Source of the DNA: Streptomyces rishiriensis | GTDB lineage: Bacteria > Actinomycetota > Actinomycetes > Streptomycetales > Streptomycetaceae | Assembly: GCF_003112535.1 (NCBI RefSeq) | Contig: NZ_BEWA01000019.1 | Location: 62,001-126,000 of the forward strand | Direction of reading: 5' to 3' | Length of the DNA stretch: 64,000 bases | Shown: positions 62,871-64,000 of the stretch, one piece after another | How the letters are laid out: the number at the start of each line of letters is the position of its first letter | Numbering within the stretch: the stretch's first letter is position 1 | Notes under the pieces: generated by a model | Told to the model about the DNA's origin: nothing | What the model saw: the letters and a program-made list of their open reading frames with translations, nothing else | The model's database searches: none | Position numbers and translations under genes: made by a program

Positions 62871-64000
62871 TCACTTCTTGCTGTCGATGACTGCCTTCAT
62901 CACGTTCCTCGCGATCGGACCGGCGAGACCGCCGCCGGTGATGTCGCCACGGTCGGCCGCGCCGTCCTCGACGACGACGGCGACCGCGACGGGCGCGCTG
63001 CCGTCGGACAGCTTGGCGTACGAGATGAACCAGGCGTACGGCTTCTCGCTGTTGTTGAGGCCGTGCTGGGCGGTGCCGGTCTTGCCGCCGACCTTGACGC
63101 CGTCGATCTTGGCCTTGCCGCCGGTGCCCTGCGGGTCGTTGACGACCGTCTCCATCATTTCCCGGAGGGCCTGCGCGGTCTTGGCGGAGACCGCCTGGGA
63201 CAGCTGCTGCGGCTCGGTGGTCTCCAGGGTGTCCAGGTTCGGGGCCTTGAGCTGGTCGACCATGTACGGCTTCATCAGCTTGCCGTCGTTGGCGACCGCG
63301 GAGGCCACCATGGCCATCTGGAGCGGGGTGGCGCGGTTGGAGCCCTGGCCGATGCCGTCCAGCGAGTTCTGCGGCCGGTTGTCCTTGGGGAAGATGGACT
63401 CGGCGGCTCGCACCGGGGTGTCCAGTTCGGCCTCGTTGAAGCCGAACTTCTCCGCCTGGTCGATCATCTTCTCGTTGCCGACGTTGTCGGCCATCTTCGC
63501 GAAGACGGTGTTGCACGACACCATGAGCGCGTAGCGCAGGGTGGCGTTCTCGCAGGCGCCGTGCTCGTTGGTGAGCTTGCTGGAGGACTGCGGGAGCGGG
63601 AAGGGGTCCGGGGTGGCGGTCTTCTGGTCGACGCCGGAGACCACGCCGTTCTCCAGGGCGGCGGCGGCGGTGACGACCTTGAACGTGGAGCCCGGCGGGT
63701 AGGTCTCGCGCAGCGCGCGGTTGAGCATCGGGTCGTCGGGGTCGTTCTTCTTCTGGACCTTGCTCCAGGCCTGGGCGTCCGCGTCGGAGGATCCGGCGAA
63801 CTTGGTGGGGTCGTAGGACGGGGTGGAGACCAGTGCCAGGATCTTGCCGGTGGACGGCTCGATCGCGGCGACCGCGCCCTTCTTGTCGCCGAGTCCCTCG
63901 TAGGCGGCCTTCTGGGCGGCGGCGTTCAGGGTGGTGATGACGCTGCCGCCCTCCTTCTCCTTGCCCGTGATCATGTCAAGGGTGTTGCGGAAGAAGAGCC
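62871..64000 (-). CDS. pbpA: penicillin-binding protein PbpA, transpeptidase (partial)
   Basis: The gene runs off the right edge; the frame stays open to 64000 and the visible part covers about the last 376 codons. The transpeptidase domain has STFK in PPGSTFKVV, SCN in MVSCNTVFA, and KTGT in VGGKTGTAQ. Class B monofunctional enzyme lacking a GT51 domain here, C-terminus ending VIDSKK. It crosslinks septal peptidoglycan and is the classic neighbour of pknB, with ftsW-type genes expected beyond the window. Confidence 0.94.
   Translation of the reverse strand, partial: LFFRNTLDMITGKEKEGGSVITTLNAAAQKAAYEGLGDKKGAVAAIEPSTGKILALVSTPSYDPTKFAGSSDADAQAWSKVQKKNDPDDPMLNRALRETYPPGSTFKVVTAAAALENGVVSGVDQKTATPDPFPLPQSSSKLTNEHGACENATLRYALMVSCNTVFAKMADNVGNEKMIDQAEKFGFNEAELDTPVRAAESIFPKDNRPQNSLDGIGQGSNRATPLQMAMVASAVANDGKLMKPYMVDQLKAPNLDTLETTEPQQLSQAVSAKTAQALREMMETVVNDPQGTGGKAKIDGVKVGGKTGTAQHGLNNSEKPYAWFISYAKLSDGSAPVAVAVVVEDGAADRGDITGGGLAGPIARNVMKAVIDSKK

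Overview
The window is a high-GC actinobacterial chromosome segment that contains the replication origin. GTG starts are frequent, codon third positions are mostly G or C, and the gene order, ParB sites, DnaA-box style and class E sortases all point to Streptomyces. No species is assigned. By eye I see no intact insertion sequence, prophage, CRISPR array or secondary-metabolite cluster.

Left part (1-33 kb). A MATE transporter tail is followed by the rpsF-ssb-rpsR-rplI operon (minus strand), a small membrane protein, femX, an alanine-racemase-like protein, a GT87-type membrane glycosyltransferase, a bifunctional penicillin-binding protein, a PadR regulator with ino1, an MFS transporter and an LppU-like protein. 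The conserved actinobacterial origin-proximal block comes next: the CCA-adding enzyme, a DUF6049 secreted protein, murJ, a pseudokinase with a discoidin-like tail, sigM with its zinc anti-sigma factor, trxB-trxA behind a textbook SigR promoter, a GNAT protein, parB-parA, rsmG, jag, yidC, yidD, rnpA and rpmH. Ten perfect parS sites (GTTTCACGTGAAAC) lie in this left part.

Origin (32.7-36.2 kb). Divergent rpmH and dnaA promoters flank two DnaA boxes. dnaA has a very long domain II. The dnaA-dnaN gap of about 1.2 kb carries roughly twenty DnaA-box-like 9-mers and is oriC.

Right part (36-64 kb). dnaN, gnd, recF, a DciA-type DUF721 gene, gyrB, gyrA and a DUF3566 membrane protein lead to tRNA-Ile(GAU). 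A more variable block follows: a DUF6344-like secreted peptide, a DLW-39 miniprotein, a repeat-bearing secreted protein, a Ser/Thr kinase preceded by an 18-bp tandem repeat, and an HTH regulator preceded by a 36-bp palindrome. tRNA-Ala(UGC), a DUF5324 protein, a cyclophilin and a rhomboid protease come next. A DnaA-box cluster sits between the rhomboid gene and crgA. The window ends with a cell-envelope block: a DUF881 protein, three class E type sortase genes with a trpG/pabA-type amidotransferase among them, a decayed gene, pknB and the 3' part of pbpA.

The unifying theme is the replication, segregation and growth/division machinery of a filamentous actinomycete. Replication (dnaA, dnaN, recF, gyrAB, dciA), segregation (parAB with parS), peptidoglycan synthesis and its control (femX, PBPs, murJ, pseudokinase, pknB, crgA) and thiol stress response (SigR promoter, trxBA) are interleaved. 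The most notable signals beyond the gene list are the one-sided parS array, including parS sites built into hairpins and constrained in coding frames. Perfect consensus DnaA boxes lie outside oriC, and two strong palindromic operators sit upstream of regulator genes.
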